From NCBI GenBank assembly GCA_030673645.1, contig DAOVIO010000089.1, forward strand, positions 1-16,126: a DNA stretch of 16,126 nucleotides, in the 5' to 3' direction. The DNA comes from JAGLSB01 sp023135955. GTDB taxonomy: Bacteria; Bacteroidota; Bacteroidia; Bacteroidales; GCA-2748055. The first letter of the stretch is position 1. Every line of letters starts with the position of its first letter. The notes under the pieces are model-generated. The model ran no database searches. It was given only the letters and a program-made list of their open reading frames with translations, and was not told the DNA's origin. The translations under genes and the position numbers were made by a program. This document shows positions 14,145 through 16,126 of the stretch, in pieces.

Positions 14145-14978
14145 ATGAAAAAAGCGTTAATCTTTCTAATTATAAGTCTTCACATTGGACTTCTATCAGG
14201 GCAAAGTGATTTTTCTTTTGTTTTTCTACCTGACCTTCATTTGCGGCCGGATTCAATGGTGATATCAAGGTTTGAGGAGCTTGCTTCAGAGTTAAATACA
14301 CTGAATCCGGACTTTATTCTTTTAGGAGGTGATATGATATATACCGCAAAGAACGTGAATGATAAGAAGGCTGAAGCTCTTTTCGATTTAATGGATAAAA
14401 AATTTAAACGGTTCAATATGCCCCTATATTTTACAATGGGGAATCATGAAAATGTCGGTATCACAGTGGAAAGCGGAATTGACAAGTCAAATCCAGATTG
14501 GGGAAAGCGAATGTTTGAGAAGCGATACAATAAACGATATTACTCATTTATGCATGATGGATGGAAATTCTTTATACTTGATGGAATCAAAATACTCGAA
14601 GAGAAAAAAAATTATACATCTGGGGTCGATTCTGCCCAAATGGACTGGATAAGAGATGAATTACTGAAAACCAATAAAGATATCCCAATTGTTGTTTCAA
14701 TACATACACCTTTAATAAATCCTCACGCAATGACGAGCTCAAAATCCAGGGTTCTATCGGAAAATTCTGAGGCCGTTTTGAACTTGTTTCAGGAATCTAA
14801 TCTGAAAATGGTTCTTCAGGGTCATAATCATATGTATATGAATCTTCTTATTAATGGGGTACATTATATTTCAGGTGGTTCAACACAATTTGGCACTGTT
14901 CCGATTCATGAAGGATTTCTATTTGTGAAAATTAGTGGAGGTGAGGAAGAAAGTAAATTTATGCGGTTGGTAGAGTGA
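14145..14978 (+). CDS. Exported calcineurin-like metallophosphoesterase
   Basis: A 277-residue two-metal phosphoesterase with an N-terminal signal peptide (about 1-20, cleavage near SGQ-S). All family motifs are present and in order: VFLPDLHL (D30, H32), LLGGDMIY (D63), TMGNHEN (N100, H101), VVSIHTPL (H187) and LQGHNHMY (H227, H229). The size and layout match small single-domain enzymes of the CpdA/Icc-like type, but export and PUL context argue for phosphate removal from a glycan or another extracellular phosphoester, not for cyclic-AMP turnover. It differs from the large phosphatase at 2997-5682: no fibronectin-like domain, no binding modules, no sorting domain. It follows the SusD gene after 314 bp of repeats, so it may or may not be cotranscribed. 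Repeats begin two bases after its stop codon. Confidence 0.9.
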   Translation: MKKALIFLIISLHIGLLSGQSDFSFVFLPDLHLRPDSMVISRFEELASELNTLNPDFILLGGDMIYTAKNVNDKKAEALFDLMDKKFKRFNMPLYFTMGNHENVGITVESGIDKSNPDWGKRMFEKRYNKRYYSFMHDGWKFFILDGIKILEEKKNYTSGVDSAQMDWIRDELLKTNKDIPIVVSIHTPLINPHAMTSSKSRVLSENSEAVLNLFQESNLKMVLQGHNHMYMNLLINGVHYISGGSTQFGTVPIHEGFLFVKISGGEEESKFMRLVE

Positions 14979-14980
14979 GT

Positions 14981-15080
14981 GGGGAGGCGCTTCGCTGGGG
15001 AGGCGCTTCGCTTGGGAGGTACTTCGTTGGGGAGGCACTTTGTTTGGGAGGCGTCCGCTGAGGCGGACTTGTGAGGGAAA
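14981..15080. repeat. Degenerate tandem repeat of GGGGAGGCGCTTCGCT units
   Basis: Five head-to-tail units of 15-17 bp start two bases after the phosphoesterase stop: GGGGAGGCGCTTCGCT (14981-14996), the same plus T (14997-15013), GGGAGGTACTTCGTT (15014-15028), GGGGAGGCACTTTGTTT (15029-15045), and a fifth that runs into the hairpin GTCCGC-TGAG-GCGGAC (15053-15068). The first two units are nearly identical and later ones drift, as in a decaying minisatellite. The sequence is much richer in G+C than the neighbouring genes. Confidence 0.8.
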
Positions 15081-15095
15081 GGTTTTGGGGATAAT

Positions 15096-15150
15096 GGGTT
15101 ACGGGGGTTATTAAGGTTGAGGAGGGTTACAAAAGTTACAGGGGTTACGG
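15096..15150. repeat. G-rich GGGGTTAC short repeats
   Basis: GTTAC recurs at 15098, 15126, 15135 and 15144, most copies preceded by three or four G (for example GGGGTTACGGG at 15141-15151). The plus strand is strikingly G-rich, with runs that could support a G-quadruplex. It continues the low-complexity tract that starts at 14981. Confidence 0.55.
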
Positions 15151-15186
15151 GAGTGTGTGAAAAGTCTATACAATAATTGGTTCTGA

Positions 15187-15418
15187 AGCTGTTACACGGA
15201 GGTATACAAAGAAGCACAGAGTTACACAAAGGGAAAATAAAGCTCTTTAGATAATTTAATAGAATTGAAAAACTACTAATACAACCAAAACCTGATATAA
15301 AAAGGAAAAATAAAACTTTGTGAACCTTTGTGGATCCTTTGTGACCTTTGTGTTACAGCTCTTTAACTAGCTTAAGATAAGAAAGGTATTACACGAGGGT
15401 ACAACGAAACCAAAGAAG
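15187..15418. repeat. Inverted pair (plus a third copy) of CACAAAG-type intergenic repeats
   Basis: The left arm 15187-15233 begins agctgttacacggaggta and contains several ACAAAG/ACAGAG words. The right arm 15312-15360, read on the minus strand, begins AGCTGTAACACAAAGGTC and continues with four ACAAAGG-like words at roughly 11-12 bp spacing. The arms are thus imperfect inverted copies about 80 bp apart. A more degraded direct copy, ttacacgagggtacaacg, starts at 15389. Repeats with this vocabulary are common in Bacteroidota intergenic DNA. No gene is seen in the interval. Confidence 0.6.
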
Positions 15419-15430
15419 ATTAAGTCAAAT

Positions 15431-15470
15431 CTTTATTCGTCTTTTATTCGTCTTTTATTCGTGCATTCGT
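15431..15470. repeat. Tandem 11-bp CTTTTATTCGT repeat
   Basis: CTTTATTCGT (15431-15440), CTTTTATTCGT (15441-15451), CTTTTATTCGT (15452-15462) and then GCATTCGT (15463-15470) lie head to tail, about 60 bp before the next start codon. An 11-bp period equals roughly one helical turn. It resembles the common ATTCGTGGC intergenic repeat, whose ending ATTCGTGGC is present at 15466-15473. Confidence 0.75.
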
Positions 15471-15530
15471 GGCAAATTATTGAATTGATTAATTCTTAGA
15501 ACAATATATTTTTTATTAATAATAGAAATT

Positions 15531-16126
15531 ATGAAACAAACATTTTTATTCCTTTTGATGAGCTTAGCCTTTTTTAATATAAACTGTAAGGGTGAAGAAC
15601 CGGAATTGGACATAAAGGGCAAAACTATTATTAAGGTTCCGGCAGATTTTCCAACGATTGCATTGGCTGTTGAAAATGCTGGAAATGGCGACTGGATTAT
15701 TTTGTCTCCCGGCGAATATTTTGAAAACAATATTGAACTTAACAAAGCAGTTACTATTTCGTCGGAATGGAAGTTAACTGATGATGAATCAAAAATAAAG
15801 GAAACAATAATTGATTCGGACGACAAAATTCTTTTTACAATTAACGCAGATGGTGTAGAAATAAGTGGTCTCACACTTATCAATGGGGATCACACCCTGA
15901 ATATTGAAGCAAAGGTGAAAATTATTCATAATATCTTTAAAGGGAATCTTGATGGAATGAGTTTTGAATCAGGTGGTGGTGGATATGTTGCATTTAATTA
16001 TGCGGAAAATGACAGAGATGACCCTATTGATTTAGACATTTCCTTAGGTGGAAGCGATATAATTGTGGAGCATAATTTATGCATAAACAGTAATGATGAC
16101 GGAATTGAAATAAGGTTGTTCACTCA
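15531..16126 (+). CDS. Beta-helix (NosD/DUF1565-like) lipoprotein, 5' part only
   Basis: An open frame starts at ATG 15531 and runs off the right edge (198 complete codons seen). Residues 1-18 are a hydrophobic signal ending in INC, so C19 would be lipidated, and KGEEPE after it fits the acidic export signal; the -1 Asn is unusual for a lipobox. Residues about 46-80 (FPTIALAVENAGNGDWIILS, then PGEYFENN) are the classic opening of right-handed parallel beta-helix proteins, and subsequent coils include VEISGLTLINGD, LDGMSFESGGGG and NNDDGIEI-like NSNDDGIEIRL at the edge. Members of this fold include polysaccharide lyases, epimerases and non-catalytic proteins; the catalytic region is probably beyond the window. 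It is separated from the phosphoesterase by 552 bp of repeats. A weak TTG-N19-TATTTTTT promoter-like arrangement (15485-15514) precedes it. Confidence 0.82.
   Translation, partial: MKQTFLFLLMSLAFFNINCKGEEPELDIKGKTIIKVPADFPTIALAVENAGNGDWIILSPGEYFENNIELNKAVTISSEWKLTDDESKIKETIIDSDDKILFTINADGVEISGLTLINGDHTLNIEAKVKIIHNIFKGNLDGMSFESGGGGYVAFNYAENDRDDPIDLDISLGGSDIIVEHNLCINSNDDGIEIRLFT

Noticed and set aside
14906..15229. Minus-strand open frame of 107 residues over the tandem repeats
   Set aside because: It overlaps the phosphoesterase end and its sequence is a by-product of the repeat units (repeated S-A-S and K-R-L-P words), not a protein signature.
14981..15470. CRISPR array
   Set aside because: The units are contiguous or of irregular spacing, without unique spacers of constant length, and no cas gene is nearby.
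15455..15883. Minus-strand open frame of 142 residues at the right end
   Set aside because: It is opposite the beta-helix lipoprotein frame, which has a signal sequence and beta-helix features; the antisense frame has none.

Overview
The window comes from a member of the Bacteroidota. It carries an adjacent SusC/SusD pair, lipoproteins with acidic residues after the acylated cysteine, a Por-type (type IX secretion) C-terminal sorting domain, AT-rich intergenic DNA with no Shine-Dalgarno sequences, and several short intergenic repeats of kinds common in environmental Bacteroidota. The exact genus cannot be read from the sequence; a free-living glycan degrader is the best guess.

Layout. Positions 1-5682 (minus strand) hold a co-directional run, in order of transcription: a secreted purple-acid-phosphatase-like metallophosphoesterase broken by a frameshift (5682-2997), a secreted beta-helix protein of the pectate-lyase/GH28 fold type (2954-1722), and an S1-type sulfatase that runs off the left edge (1576-1). 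A 399-bp AT-rich divergent region (5683-6081) separates these from a plus-strand GH92 alpha-mannosidase lipoprotein (6082-8346) that ends in a clear intrinsic terminator. Next is a 771-bp gap holding a 171-bp fold-back repeat element, then a candidate promoter with a double palindromic operator-like site. These precede the SusC-like TonB-dependent receptor (9118-12129) and the SusD-like binding lipoprotein (12169-13830). After a 314-bp repeat-rich gap comes a small exported calcineurin-like phosphoesterase (14145-14978). A 552-bp gap packed with degenerate repeats follows, then the start of a second beta-helix lipoprotein (15531 to the right edge).

How the genes fit together. This is a polysaccharide utilization locus (PUL). 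SusD captures a glycan at the cell surface and SusC imports it. The sulfatase, the GH92 exo-mannosidase, the beta-helix protein(s) and two different metallophosphoesterases would remove sulfate, mannose and phosphate groups and cut the backbone. Sulfatase plus phosphoesterases plus GH92 suggests a charged alpha-mannose-containing glycan (sulfated and/or phosphorylated mannan or glycoprotein glycan); that substrate is inference. No transcriptional regulator, transposase, RNA gene or CRISPR array is visible.

The most notable points are the frameshift in the large phosphatase exactly between its metal-binding motifs, the tandemly duplicated carbohydrate-binding-like module in that protein, the variant GH92 active-site context, the duplicated TAACGGTTA site beside the SusC promoter, and the number of different repeat families in three successive intergenic gaps.
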